64,000 bases of DNA from Anticarsia gemmatalis (Eukaryota; Arthropoda; Insecta; Lepidoptera; Erebidae), in NCBI RefSeq assembly GCF_050436995.1, contig NC_134753.1, forward strand, positions 12,834,001 through 12,898,000. Direction: 5' to 3'. The position numbers were made by a program, and so were the translations under genes. The number at the start of each line of letters is the position of its first letter. Positions within the stretch are counted from its first letter, which is position 1. Below are positions 24,241 through 36,234 of the stretch, piece after piece. Below the pieces are notes generated by a model. The model made no database searches, was not told the DNA's origin, and saw only the letters and a program-made list of their open reading frames with translations.

Positions 24241-25323
24241 TTAAGATTTACTCTTGTTCGTTTTGAAGCTGACCTGGAGTACCTGGCCGTTCAGTGAGTA
24301 TCCATTCAGGGATTGGATGGCAACAACAGCCTCATCGTAATTAGTCATGGTTACAAAACCATATCCCTTGCATTTGTTAGTGGTGGGATCTCTAATTATT
24401 TTTACACTCTGGACGGCACCAAATGGGCCAAAGAGCTGCCAAAGTACACTCTCTTCAGTGTCAGCCCCAATGTTGTACACAAAGATGCACCATCCTGAAC
24501 CACCAATAGCATTACCTTGTATGAGCGGGTCAGCCAAAGGAGAAAATCTCTGAAGACCTTTGTTGATGGCGAGCAGGGCTTTGCCGGCAGGACCTACGAA
24601 GCGGCGAGCTGCAGCAGGCGCGAGGTAAGCAGCTAGAGGAGCGAGAGCCTTGTTCTGGTTGCTGGGGTTGTTGGCACATTTGACCGTGATAGGTCCTGTG
24701 CCACCTGGAGGTATAGTACCATTCAACTCACGTATCGCGTTCTCGGCCTCGTGTCGCTGGTCGTAGCGGATGAAGGCGACTCCCCGCGACGGGCCCTGGA
24801 TGTTCGACTCCTCGGCGCCCACCTGCAGCAGATGCCCGACGTTCACGTTCTCGTGGAGGATGCGCGAGCTGATGATGGTTCCGTACGGACTGAAGAGCTT
24901 CTCCAATTCTTGCTGTGTCATGTGCTTCGGCAGACCGGACACGTAGAGATTGGCGCCTTTAATCGCGTCGGAACTCGGGCGGGCGTACGATACCTTGATG
25001 ATCTTGTTCTGCAGTCTCAGCCCGTTGAGCGTGTTCACAGCCTTCTCCGCATCCTCCGGCTTGTGGTAGTTGACGAACGCGTAGCCCAAACTCTGTCCGT
25101 TCAGAATGTGGTCGGGGAATACTGTCACTTTGTCTCTAATAAGCTTGCAACTTTCTACTTCGCCGACACTCGAGAATAACGATCGAATCTCCTCCTGTGT
25201 CATCGTTTGTGGCAAATAATTAATAATGAGGTTGGTCTTCGACTCATTATTGCAAGGTTGGACCTTGCTACCATTTTGCGTGGGCTGGTTCACGTTTACG
25301 CCGTCGAGTGGATTGGCCATCAT
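24241..25323 (-). CDS. ELAV/Hu-family RNA-binding protein, single exon
   Basis: RNA-binding protein of the ELAV/Hu/FNE/RBP9 family, which binds U-rich and AU-rich RNA and controls neuronal splicing, polyadenylation and mRNA stability. The 360-codon ORF is intact and uninterrupted. Three RRMs: RRM1 about 30-115 (RNP2 LIINYL 32-37, RNP1 LGYAFVNY 79-86), RRM2 about 124-218 (RNP2 LYVSGL 126-131, RNP1 GVAFIRYD 181-188), hinge about 219-277, RRM3 about 278-356 (RNP2 IFVYNI 280-285, RNP1 KGYGFVTM 319-326), with the typical end VLQVSFKTNKSK. The start is the first ATG after in-frame TAA at 25353-25351; a second ATG follows at once. Extra residues sit in the beta2-beta3 loops of RRM1 (VFPDHILN) and RRM2 (VGHLLQVGAEESN). 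GC content is much higher than the surroundings. A single-exon frame suggests a retrocopy, but intact RNP motifs argue for function. I cannot decide between the elav, fne and Rbp9 subgroups. Confidence 0.95.
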   Translation of the reverse strand: MMANPLDGVNVNQPTQNGSKVQPCNNESKTNLIINYLPQTMTQEEIRSLFSSVGEVESCKLIRDKVTVFPDHILNGQSLGYAFVNYHKPEDAEKAVNTLNGLRLQNKIIKVSYARPSSDAIKGANLYVSGLPKHMTQQELEKLFSPYGTIISSRILHENVNVGHLLQVGAEESNIQGPSRGVAFIRYDQRHEAENAIRELNGTIPPGGTGPITVKCANNPSNQNKALAPLAAYLAPAAARRFVGPAGKALLAINKGLQRFSPLADPLIQGNAIGGSGWCIFVYNIGADTEESVLWQLFGPFGAVQSVKIIRDPTTNKCKGYGFVTMTNYDEAVVAIQSLNGYSLNGQVLQVSFKTNKSKS

Positions 25324-25600
25324 TTTTACTATTTCTATGTTTACACCAAATTAGGTGAAATGTCACAGAAAATGTGACTCTCTAATAGAAATATAAAACG
25401 GGTAAGTTAAAACATAGATCCACGTTCTTCGCTAGTTATAACAACACCACTTCGCGTTGGTTGAAAGCATATGCAAGGGAAGAAAATCAATAAGATGCTG
25501 TTCACTGTTGTACTTATCCTGTTTTCGGTAGCACGGCGCCGAGTCCGTTGAATCAAAATATAATCAGAAACACAAATAAACGTTAGTTTATTAGATCTTA
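25324..25600 (-). promoter_or_regulatory. 5' UTR / promoter area of the ELAV-like gene
   Basis: Upstream of the ELAV-like ATG. It holds the in-frame stop TAA at 25353-25351 and no evident 3' splice site close to the ATG, so I do not see an obvious leader intron immediately upstream. The exact transcription start is unknown. Confidence 0.35.
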
Positions 25601-27860
25601 TGGAGAATACGAAAGAAAAGTGAAAAGGAAATCAACCAAAAATCTATGCGACTTGCGACCTATTCTCGTAAATTCATTTCTTTCACTTCACTTTCTTTTT
25701 AAAATGTTGCCATGTTACGAATGTTACCTCCTCTCTTCTACTTCATGTAATATAATATTTTAGGCAAGCATCGATTTTGTCACGTTTGAACTAAAAAGGT
25801 TGTTAATCCCCTTATATAATATGGAGGGAAATATAAGAAAATCTTTTGTATATTTATTATAAGGTTTAATAGCTAGTATTTCATACAAATCTATTATGAT
25901 AATCTTATTGCCTATGACAATTCACCTAAACATTTTTCAGATGTGTTTCTTGAAAAAGGAGTTCCTTTTATCTCTAACTAATTGTAACGTGCTTTAGTTA
26001 ATCTTACTTTAATATCCGTCTTAAAAGAATCGTATTCGAGAAATGACGTCTTCCTAACAATTATTATAGTTTCGACGCTTACTTAACGATTCAAAGAATG
26101 ATTTGTTTTTGCATTAGTGTTGATTTGTCTCTGTTAAATAGGCTACGTATGAAAATGTAAAAATTTTCAGCAGTTCAACCACAATATCTTAATGAATTAT
26201 TTTACCCACCAAAATGCTAATATTTTTTACGATACCACACTGTCACAATGGTACCAACATCAGCACCGTATAATATAGCCAATACAAAAACCAATAAGAA
26301 CAAGCGTTTATAGAAACAGCTACAACATAAGTGTATGCTATGAAACAAAACTTTACCAAATATTGTTTTTGGAACCATGAAAAAATCTCTTTAAATAAGT
26401 GTAAAATAATCAGTTAATAATTAATTGTTCGCAGCTCTAAATAGCACGCTACTTTAACGCCATCTGTTGATAATTTCAGTGAAACACGTTACGAAAAAAA
26501 TGCCAGCATCTATGAAGGGCACGGTCTAGTTCTACTTTCGGTATAATTTATTACTGTATACTGAATTAACTACCGCTAATTTTAACATACAAACGCTACA
26601 CTAGTTACGTAGTATTGTTTAATTGTATTCACGGTAGTTCCATGACTCGTAGGACGGACGCAGACACTATGATAAATTAATATTGTGGAGTAGACCCAGA
26701 CTTTGCTCTTTGTTTAATAGTCTAATAAGAAATTTACAATTTTAACATTCTATGTTTTGTAATAGGTATATTAACATGGACACCTCAAATAAAATTCCTA
26801 TAACATAGAATTTAAGATATCTTTAATTGTCACCATTTTTTTTTTACTTTTCTAGGTACATCCTCATTGTTTCGGTCTTTAATAATGCATGTTTTGATAA
26901 TACGAGTACCTACTTATTATAAGAAAACAAAGGAAATTTGCACTGCGACCTAAAATATTAGAGTTTTGAAGAATCTGTAACAGTATATTCAGCTTTGAAT
27001 AAAAAAGAAAATGTAATAGCAACTCGCGATCCGCCATATTGTTGTAAGGGAGCGAGTAATCAAATATACGAGATCCTTTGTTACACTGAGGGGCGATTTA
27101 GAATGGGTTGTACACCCCAATATTTTTGTTTAGTTGTGCATATCGATCGAAAGGGCTACTTTTTAGATATCTACTCATTATTTTGATTTAAAATGATATC
27201 ATTTTTGATGAATGAAATGCTGAAAACGCCTTATCTGACTTATAATTCAGTTTTTTTTTTGTTCTAATTTTCAATGTTTTGTAATACATTACTTAGGTAC
27301 CTACCTACCTAATATGTAACATCTAAGCCATTAATACTCTTGGAAACAAATGTCCTGCGACATCAACTACACGTGTTACCAACTGGTGCAGCAGTGCGGC
27401 GTTATCGAATATGTCTCTGGCACATGTTGTGGGACATTTAACTTTGTTCCCTGTTCTTTAATATCCCGCAAATTAATTGAGTGTGACTTTAAGTTCGAAC
27501 TGGCTATAAACTACAATTCCAGTAGTACCATGAGGTTAGCTCTATAATAGTAGTACTATAGTAATACCGTATACAGTTGTACATGGTCCTAGGCGTCAAC
27601 TTTAAGGCGTTTGCAGTGCGAGTTCCGACACTTGTGCTGCCAAGAATGATGGATGTTGCGCGGTCGAATTCCACCAGAACGCACAAAGACGTAGTGCAAT
27701 AGTGTTATCATAATAATGATGTATACTTAGATAAAATATATAATTTATCTATGGGTTTTTGAGAGAGATATATAATAACGTTAATATTTCCAGTATTTTA
27801 GTAAAATAATAAATACTAATATTAATGAAGACGGGCAGAAGTAAAGAGGGATTTCATATT
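25600..27860. other. Intergenic, no gene recognised
   Basis: Short frames only (for example 26995-27186 and 27350-27547). None shows a domain or a convincing start. 27350-27700 is somewhat richer in GC, but I cannot assign it. Confidence 0.4.
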
Positions 27861-27867
27861 TGAGGCA

Positions 27868-27962
27868 CTGGTTAAGATGGCCGCCACGCATGCGCCTGCG
27901 GCGCGGATCGCCTGCCATGGGTTCGATTCCCACATGGAACAAACATTTATATATATTTGTGA
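27868..27962 (+). mobile_element. tRNA-head SINE fragment
   Basis: CACTGGTTAAGATGGCCGCC, then GCCATGGGTTCGATTCCCAC (B box GGTTCGATTCC) and CATGGAACAAA. The arrangement is a SINE head common in Lepidoptera, not a functional tRNA: the acceptor stem and cloverleaf do not close. Confidence 0.65.
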
Positions 27963-27999
27963 ATTAGTGAATAGATCTACATCATAAATATTTTTACTG

Positions 28000-30020
28000 A
28001 ATACTTAAATATTATCAAAATCTTAGTTTTATGTTCGAAATCATCGGAAACTCAAGGGTTTGATCGGTTTATAATGTAGAGTATGTAGTTACGCATCCAA
28101 GAAAGTTATGTTTTGTTTATTTATAAAATACTTAATTTTTATTTTAAACGTTTGTGATTAAAGTAAAATATGTATCTATAATTACTTAATTCATTTTAAT
28201 CTAAATATTTATACTTAAAGTTTTCCAATTTAGAGATAGTTTAAGGGGTTGTAAAAATAAGGGAAATAAGGGATTGTAAAAAATTAAGTAGCAAAAGTAA
28301 CTATTGAAATACGGTGTAGTGACTTCACTGTTTCGTATTTTCGTGGCTAATAAAACGTTTCAACACGTACCTACCTAATAATTACAATTTAAACATTATT
28401 TACGAAAACACATAAAACGCTTGAGCATTTTCAATGAACCTTTTACAAGTACAAGTTTAATATTGTTCAATAACCGTTAAATATTTTTCCGTTAACTCAG
28501 TCAACTACCCAATTGTTATTCCTATGTAGACGTAGATAGCTATTTCTTCTGGCGCAGTTATTACTTAAGAATGAAAAACAAATGCAAATTTTCCTTAATT
28601 ACTCTGAAAAGTTGATTAAGTGATCATGTTAATCGTCCATTGAGCAGCTGTGTGTTGTGTGTATGTGTTGTATGTTGTATGCAAAACAACGCGGTGTTAC
28701 AAACGGATGTGTGAGCACAATGGAAACCAACTGACTCACCCGCTTACGAGTTTGTCTTTGTTTGTGGTGTAAGTTAGGGATTGTAGCGATTTGGATTAGT
28801 GATTTAGAGTATAAAGTAGTAAGTGGAAGGGAGTAACGATAGCTATGAACAATAACAGCAAATAACTTTGCAATAATATGATGAATAATATTTTTTATCA
28901 AAACCAATTGCAAAAACAGTCTTATAAAAGTAAACTCTTAACAAAAGCAGAAGTGTCAACTAGTCTGGTAGTTTATAAGTCGAATATTGCCGAACAGAAA
29001 GTAGCTTATTTAAGATTTGAACCAGCAGCACCTTTTTTGCATTTCTAGCTCAATACCCTGATCAATATTCTCTTTAGGTACTCGTAAGTTAAAATTAAAA
29101 ACAATTTTACGCTTAAGAATGTTATTGCGGGAAAAAATGGGATAATATATAATTCGATATTTTCGTTAAACCTAGCAGATAAATTCAAAAATCGACTTCC
29201 CGATTACTAACTCAATAATCAAACTATCAACAAAAATCAGTAAATAATTTAAGTTACAGAGTCTTTACTCAATACAAAGTGAACAACCAATGACTAATCT
29301 CAATTTGACCTGTCTACTCGTCTGATAACTGCAGTCACGAAGACCTTTGTGTAGTCGCAGGTGTGTGATACGCAACATTGTAGCGAGGATTAAGATAATT
29401 GATCAACAGCTGGTGAGATATCGATGTTGGTATTTTATATGTTTCCTGAATTATTCATAGCCGGGTACGAAGTCTTCTTTGATGGTTTATCGTTTGTCTG
29501 ATGGATATCTTGTTGTTAGTCGGCTGTCTTTAGAAACTTTGAAGGACCGTTAAAACTATTTTGGAGTTATAAAAACATTATTTGTTTCTATGTTGGACTG
29601 GCAGAGTATGAATAACACAAAGCATAACTAGCATAATGTAGAAGTAAAGGGATGTGAGGGTTTTAGTTTTGTTGTTGGCTGACCCCCTGTCACTATTTGC
29701 ACCAATGTTTTGATCATGTTTTACCTTCAAGGTTATTGTAAACGTGGCACTAAGTAGCTATATAGGCTAACGCTTCCCCATCTAAAAAGAAATTCTAAAC
29801 CAGTATCGTATCATAGTTTAAACTATTATTCATATTATACAACAAGGGCTACCAAGATCTCAAAACTTCAGAATTTGCTGAATCTGCTAGTAGAATTTAA
29901 GATGAATCAAGTTTTAATACAATATCTTCAAACCCGTTTCAATGACGGATTTCGAAAAAAGTTAAATATTGCATTTGGGAGATGATTCTCTCTGGTACTG
30001 ATGGTACTGTAATAATAATA
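28000..30020. other. Intergenic, no gene recognised
   Basis: AT-rich; no frame with recognisable content on either strand and no clear repeat. Confidence 0.45.
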
Positions 30021-30025
30021 ACATA

Positions 30026-30134
30026 AGTAGCTTGATCTCTACCACTATCAACTAATCAGCGCCTATAACGGGCGTCGTAGGAACTATTGCGGCAGTGCGT
30101 ATCGACAGGACGTGCGTATCGAGGATTGCGTTAC
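30026..30134 (-). mobile_element. MITE copy, internally deleted (family A)
   Basis: Begins AGTAGCTTGATCTCTACCAC and shares TCAGCGCC and GTCGTAGGAACTATT with the copy at 39797-39969, same orientation. About 65 bp shorter than the full copies. Confidence 0.6.
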
Positions 30135-31259
30135 TGTACATTTATTGTGACAGTACCTACACTCTTATTAACAGATTTTCATGCATTTCGTAATATGACA
30201 CCAAATGAATAATACAAATACCAAAATAACAATATCACAAACTTAACTTCCTACTTCATCTAATTGACATTTACAAAAAATGTGATAACCTCCAAAAAAA
30301 TATCATGACATTTGAACTTCGTTTATCACTTGCACCGAGAGAGATGTTTCAAGTGCGTTCGGTGCACGCGTACCGGTGGATTGCTAAATGTAAACTGTTT
30401 CCCTACATTACAACCAGCTACGAAGGTTTCGTTGTAATGGATGAAAATTATGAGGTTCGTTGCGTTTGGTGATAAATATTTGAGTTAGATGGGTTTAAAT
30501 GGTTGGAAATGTCGTTGGCAAGTATTAAGTTTAGTAAGATATTGGTGGACATTTTAATACATATTCTGTCATTTTGATAGGCTATATGTCTTCATCTTTA
30601 TGTGGAGCTAATAGATTTTTCAAGGTTATTACGTCAAGGATAAATTTTCCAAAAGAAAAGAATATTAATGATCTTTACGTTTCACTTAAACTGTAGCAAT
30701 GAATAAGTTGAGATATTTTAATCTTTACTTGATTATCATCATCAGAGACTTTTAAACTCCACTTACATATCTACTTTTGAATAGTATAATAATAAGTAGA
30801 TTTATAACCGTGAAAATACAAAACACGCAAAATATTTTACAAGCAAAAATGAAAGACGGGCACTATATCTTCAATTTTGCTTCAAGTCTTTAATTTCCAA
30901 ACATAAGGGAAGGCGTATTTTCTTTTATCTTTTAATGAACGAGCCCTATCACATTAGTCCCGTGTCTCTATAATCTCATGGTCTTACTTTTGACAGGGGA
31001 CTATGGGAAGACAGATAGGCATACCTTACGTATATTTTGAAGAACGAGGGTATGTAGATACTTAGCCTATTCATCAGGCTTTTTGCAAACATTGTGAGGT
31101 CAAGACCTCTAGGGAATAGTGTAAGTATTTAAGAGTTTAGAGAAAATATGTATGAATTTAAAATAAACAATATTTACGGCAAATTTTATTAAGCAATTAA
31201 AAGAAGAAGAAGAATATATTCAAAAAACAAGCAACTGATAATTATATCCACGCACTGCA

Positions 31260-31434
31260 GTTGCGCCATTCTCTTTAGTCGGTTCTATCGATTATATCGA
31301 GACTTGACATTTAATAATGTACTGCTAAAATAGTTCCTAAGGCGCCCGCTAGAGGCACTGATTAGATTTTAATACAAGATTTCTCTATAGCTAGCCGGTT
31401 GTCGATAGTCGTTGGTGGTAGAAAAACGTGCTAC
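31260..31434 (+). mobile_element. MITE copy (family A), about 175 bp
   Basis: Runs from TTGCGCCATTCTCTTTAGTC to GGTGGTAGAAAAACGTGCTAC. It shares AATAGTTCCTAAGGCG, CCCGCTAGAGGC and GCTAGCCGGTTGTCGATAG with other copies. Ends are imperfect inverted repeats (GTAGC..GATTCTCTAC type). Confidence 0.7.
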
Positions 31435-31737
31435 TGATTTAAAGTTCTACTATCTATCGGCATTACAGTTTTTCAAAATAACAAAGCCTCAGTATAGTTT
31501 AGGTATATCATAATATTAATCAAAATCTTATACTAACGGCTTTTCAGCGATAAACTCGGGCTTCATATAACTGTTAAGTGTGAATCTTTGATATTAAAAC
31601 CTCCTACCGAGAGCATTAAAGCGAAAACTCATAATGGTGCACTATAAAATCCACGGGATGCCGTAATATTAATCAGATAAACTTAATCTTTAATCTAACT
31701 TGCACTAAAACATTATTAGTTAGATTTATAAGAAGAC

Positions 31738-31915
31738 TAGGCTCGTGTCTGCGACTTCGTTCGTGCGTAATCATAACAGAGTAAAAAGTATTTAATGTTT
31801 TAATCCAATTTATAAACTACCTGCATGTGTAATTTTATGAAAATCCGTCCAGTAATTTTTACGTGAAGGGATAATAAACATTTTCACAATTTGTCGCATC
31901 TATATAATAAGTAAT
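31738..31915 (-). mobile_element. Degenerate Helitron-like repeat
   Basis: CTGCGACTTCGTTCGTGCG at one end and AAAATCCGTCCAGTAATTTTTACGTG further in are features of a common lepidopteran repeat related to the Helitron families at 34.7-36.2 kb. Ends are unclear. Confidence 0.45.
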
Positions 31916-32698
31916 ATTCTGTTATAAACCTTCTTAAACTGCAGGTTTAATTACAAAAGTGGGTAATAACTTTTAGACCTATAAATTCTATTGTGGTTTC
32001 GCCTTACTTAAAATGAGCGTAAGATTAATGCTGAATTACTTACATTTTGTGGTCGTTAGTGCTTAGAATAATTTTATCATTGCTTTTCAGTTGTGGTGTG
32101 CGAAATTAAGAAAGGTTGTTGACATTATCTTTCTTAAAAAAGCAAATAAATATGCTAGAGGTTTTCGGCTTAAAAATTCAAACAAAAGAATAAGTAGGTT
32201 TGTTTTCTTATTCCCAAGCACCCCAATCTTTCCTGCTGTATTTTGGAGTGTTTAAAAGAGTTTCATCAAAACTTTGGCTTCATGGAAAGAGTACCTACTT
32301 TAGTGTGACCGACCAGTAATAATAATCAATTTACCACCTTTTCCGCTGACCTTGACATGTGCTTTAAGAAAGTTAGCCATATAACTACAAAGACTATAAA
32401 ATACTAGTCTACAAACCGTACCAAAACTACGAAGAAAAATAGCTCACATAAAAATATCTAGAATATTCTAAGAAACTGGAAATTAAAACTCATTGTTGAG
32501 GAAAAACAACTAATATTGACCTTTGGTTTATCTCGCGTAGTTAAACGTCGTAAGTACTTATTATGTTGGGCATAAATAGAAATGTTTCATTGTTAATTGA
32601 CTGTTATTTTATGTAGTAACTATGGGTAATTTATTTTAAGCCTGAGGCATTTGCTTAACTACAAATATCTTATATTTTTCTCTTAAACACAGATAACT

Positions 32699-32872
32699 GT
32701 GGCGCAATTCTCTACAGTCGGTATTGTCGAGTATCGAGAGTTTCACACTTAAAATGTACTGCCAAAATAGTTCTTACGGAGCCCGCTAGAGGCGCTAAGC
32801 AAATTTTTGTCTAAAATTTATTGACAGATGACCGCCTCATAGTTGATCGATAGTAGTAGTGAGGATCGAGCT
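32699..32872 (+). mobile_element. MITE copy (family A)
   Basis: GGCGCAATTCTCTACAGTCG to AGTGAGGATCGAGCT, with AATAGTTCTTACGGAGCCCG and GCTAGAGGCGCT inside. Followed 8 bp later by a perfect palindrome. Confidence 0.65.
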
Positions 32873-32880
32873 CTGGCTCT

Positions 32881-32920
32881 ATGTAATCGAATACTGGCTC
32901 AAGCCAGTATTCGATTACAT
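32881..32920. repeat. Perfect palindrome, 19-bp arms, 2-nt loop
   Basis: ATGTAATCGAATACTGGCT, CA, then the exact reverse complement. Adjacent to a MITE end but not part of the MITE consensus in the other copies. Confidence 0.9.
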
Positions 32921-33304
32921 CAGACTTGAATTCAAAAACTTTAGTTAAGCCAACCCAAAAATGCAGCCAATTTTAGCAGGAAACTAAGTAGGTACCTATT
33001 AGTTATGTTAGTTAACGATGTAAGATAGGTATCCATTGGATTCATTCACATAAGTTCATAGAACTATGAACGCCTGAGGTATTTAAATGCTAACCGCAAA
33101 ACCAGAATGTACAACACTTGAATTTCATATTAAGTGTATTAAAAACATACCTTTTCATTTGTTTATAACCTGTACCTAATACTTACCTACCTACTTGTTA
33201 CTGATTTACTCGCTCCAACAGTCATTGAAAACGTTAACCTAAGGTATTAAAGTGAGTCATTAGTACCTTACCTACAAGTTCTACACTTTATACTATAAAA
33301 TTCC

Positions 33305-33447
33305 GAGATAGACATTTAACATTTGACATTTAAAATCTATGTTTGAAAAATTAGTTCCCACGACACACGCTAGGGGCGCTGATCAGTACACAATTTCTAC
33401 AAAGGTCATCAGTTGGCGATAGTCGAAAGTGGTAAGAAATCAGCTAC
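33305..33447 (+). mobile_element. MITE copy (family A), diverged at the left end
   Basis: Shares TAGTTCCCACGAC, CGCTAGGGGCGCTGATCAG, TTGGCGATAGTCG and the end AGTGGTAAGAAATCAGCTAC with the family. Confidence 0.55.
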
Positions 33448-34159
33448 TTTTTTTACTACCGTTTAGTCTATTAAAATTGAATAGGTAATTAACTAAACTA
33501 AACATCCTTTCTTATAGTTTTTCGTCAAACATTTTTCGCCAAAGCAGTCTCATCAATGTAACAAGGAACGTTAGAAGCCACTCAAAGATATTGACGCAGG
33601 AACAATTATATGCAAATGTACCTATACGTTTCCAGAACATTCGATTGTATTAATTCTACTCGAGGTTAAAATATCCTTGAATATTCAGCTGGGGCCTTAC
33701 ATCAAAGACAGTTGTTTTATGCTAAGGTTTAGTTTGTATTAGGTAATTGTTACTGGTTTTCTAGTTTCATGTCTAAGGACTTTTGATAATTTGTAAGTTA
33801 ATGCCTTTGTACTGGCAATGTTAAGGCTTTCCCATTTACACGTGTCATTGTAGTTTTTAAATTATTCCGGGAGGAGATCCAATAACGAGGCGGAAAGGGC
33901 AGGTAGGTATTTTTTTTGTAATTTTAAGTCTACTATCTAGTACTAGTAGGGCTTGAGGTAGGTAGTCATTTAAAGTACAGCAAATTGTATTATTATCATC
34001 AATTACCAAATTATTCTCAATTAATTTAACTAACAATAATTTCTTAATCAATTTGAGTAAGGTTCTTTCACCGGGCTCACGAGTCATAAGTAATAATATG
34101 ATAGGTATTCGAAACAACGAAACTAAAATTAGAAAGAATTAACTACAATAAAGCCTCTC

Positions 34160-34460
34160 TTTTATAGCGAGTCTGCTATAGGGCGGGCGGCGCACGCGAC
34201 GTGGCCGCAGCACCTCAGAATAGAGAATGTTACTAGGTATGCCAAATCGCTTGTATTGACACAGTATAGCCTGTATGAATACATATAAACTAGTTTTTGT
34301 TTCAGTCAAAAATACCAAATAGTTTTGATTTTATAAGCATTCAAAGTTTCGAAAAATATCGAGTCCCGCTAACAGCCGCGTGAGCGGCTGTGACGTCATA
34401 CTACATTACCGCGCCGCGCGGGCCACGTCCCGCTTAGTATTAAGTCGCCAATCGTTGTTG
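34160..34460. promoter_or_regulatory. GC-rich promoter-like island with hairpin and CRE
   Basis: Two CpG-rich patches (34170-34215 and 34370-34435). An 8-bp-arm inverted repeat ACAGCCGC/GCGGCTGT (34372-34391) overlaps a perfect TGACGTCA at 34391-34398. It is 2.2 kb from the second CRE island, with a Helitron array between. It could be an alternative promoter; orientation unknown. Confidence 0.35.
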
Positions 34461-34689
34461 CAGGTGTAATAGCTTGCGTAGTATTTTGTTGTGTTTTCGT
34501 CCGCTTATGTATAAAATAACTTATAATAATAGTAAATACTATTCGATTAATAAAATGGAAAAAGGATTTTAAAAAGGGCAATCGGATAATCTACCTAAAA
34601 TAAATGGAATAATGGTTACGAATTATTTGTGAAGCAAATAGAGGTTTTGTTGCTTCCGAAATCCTACTTGATATTATAAATTTGATAGT

Positions 34690-35042
34690 TTATGAGAATG
34701 AACATAATATACATACATAAGTACATAAGTAATACATACAATAACATACATTTGTCATTGTATGTATGTATGTATGTATGTACGTATGTGTGTACGTACG
34801 TACGTATGTACGTATACAAACATACGTACATACATACAGTACGTATGTTTGTTTATGTATGTATGTAAGTATGTAGGTATGTAAGTATGTATGGATGTTT
34901 GTTACGCAAATTTGACTGAACCGATTACGATGAAATTTGATATATAGCTGAAGACCCAGAATAACACATAGACTACTTTTTATCCTCGAGTTCCCGAAGG
35001 AACTCGAGTTTCCATGCGGACGAAGTCGTGGGCGGCTTCTAG
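34690..35042 (+). mobile_element. Helitron-like element with TATG/TACG satellite head
   Basis: A TATG/TACG microsatellite (about 34755-34905), then GAACCGATTACGATGAAATTTG-type body, a 10-bp-arm hairpin CTCGAGTTCC/GGAACTCGAG (34987-35010), and the end GACGAAGTCGTGGGCGGCTT followed by CTAG (35039-35042). The hairpin plus terminal CTAG agrees with Helitron 3' ends. Confidence 0.6.
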
Positions 35043-35053
35043 TATATTATACA

Positions 35054-35263
35054 CTAGCTGACCCGCGCAACTTCGCTTGCGTCCAATAAGAGAGAATAGG
35101 TGAAATTTTTCCCCGTTTTTGTAACATTAATTACTGGTACTCTGCTCCTTTTGGTCGTAGCGTGATGATATATAGCCTATGTCCTTTCTCGGGTATCAAA
35201 ATACCTCCATACCAAATTTCATACAAATTGGTTCAGTAGTTTAGGCGTGATTGAGTAGCAGGC

Positions 35264-35322
<59 letters not shown>

Positions 35323-35343
35323 GTTACTTTCGCATTTATAATA
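35054..35343 (-). mobile_element. Helitron copy 1 of tandem array
   Basis: Reverse orientation: begins CTAGCTGACCCGCGCAACTT (the element's 3' end), contains TCGTAGCGTGATGATATAT, and ends with a CAGA microsatellite (about 35263-35321) and TTTCGCATTTATAAT. No transposase: non-autonomous. Confidence 0.75.
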
Positions 35344-35708
35344 CTAGCTGACCCGTGCGGCTCCGCTCGCGTGAATGATTTTTTTTTACTAATACAAAGC
35401 TTAATTATTCCTTAACAACAAAATATGCTTTTTTTCACGAAAATATTCTCAAAATTATTTATATCTCATATAACTCGCGCTAAAGCATATCCGCCATTAA
35501 AACTGTTGCCATGACAACGAAATTTTGTTAATTCAATGTTATTATAATATTGATTATTCACGACTTCGATGGCGAAACCTGAATTTTCCCGGGAAATGCG
35601 TCATTTTTCCGTGGTAAAAAGTAGCCTATGTCCTTTCTCGGGTATCAAACTATCTCCATACCAAATTTCATGCAAATTGGTTCAGTAGTTTAGGCGTGAT
35701 TGAGTAGC

Positions 35709-35739
<31 letters not shown>

Positions 35740-35763
35740 GTTACTTTCGCATTTATAATATTA
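35344..35763 (-). mobile_element. Helitron copy 2 of tandem array
   Basis: Begins CTAGCTGACCCGTGCGGCT immediately after copy 1. It carries ACAAAATATGCTTTTTTTCACG and TTGCCATGACAACG body segments, a CAGA repeat (about 35708-35738), and the same TTTATAATATTA end. Confidence 0.75.
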
Positions 35764-36172
35764 CTAGCTGACCCGCGCAACTTCGCTTGCGTCACATAAG
35801 AGAGAATCAGAATTTTCCACGTTTTTGTAACACTTTTTACTGTTACTCTGCTCCTTTTGGTCGTAGCGTGATGATATAAAATATGCTTTTTTTCACGAAA
35901 AATATTCTCAAAATGATTTATATCTCATAATACAACGAAGTTGCGCTAAGGCATATCCGCCATTAAAACAGTTGCCATGACAACGGAATTTTGTTAATTC
36001 AATGTCATTAAAATATTGATTATTCGCGACTTCGTTGGCCACCAGAATTTTCCCGGGAAATGCGTCATTTTCCCGGGGTAAAAAGTAGCCTATGTCCTTT
36101 CTCGGGTATCAAAATATCTTCATACCAAATTTCATGCAAATTGGTTCAGTAGTTTAGGCGTGATTGAGTAGC

Positions 36173-36203
<31 letters not shown>

Positions 36204-36234
36204 GTTACTTTCGCATTTATAATATTAGTATGGA
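35764..36234 (-). mobile_element. Helitron copy 3 of tandem array
   Basis: Begins CTAGCTGACCCGCGCAACTT. It combines the body of copy 1 with that of copy 2, has a CAGA repeat (about 36172-36202), and ends TATAATATTAGTATGGA; the minus strand therefore starts with TC, as expected for a Helitron 5' end. Confidence 0.75.

Noticed and set aside
24751..25179. 142-codon plus-strand frame across the ELAV-like gene
   Set aside because: It lies antisense to well-conserved RRM1/RRM2 coding sequence and its composition is what antisense of a GC-rich coding frame gives. No domain of its own.
27868..27962. tRNA gene
   Set aside because: A B-box sequence is present but acceptor and anticodon stems do not close, and the 3' continuation matches a SINE, so it is a SINE head.
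34755..34905. Telomeric repeat
   Set aside because: Units are TATG/TACG, not the insect TTAGG; it is the microsatellite part of a Helitron-like element.
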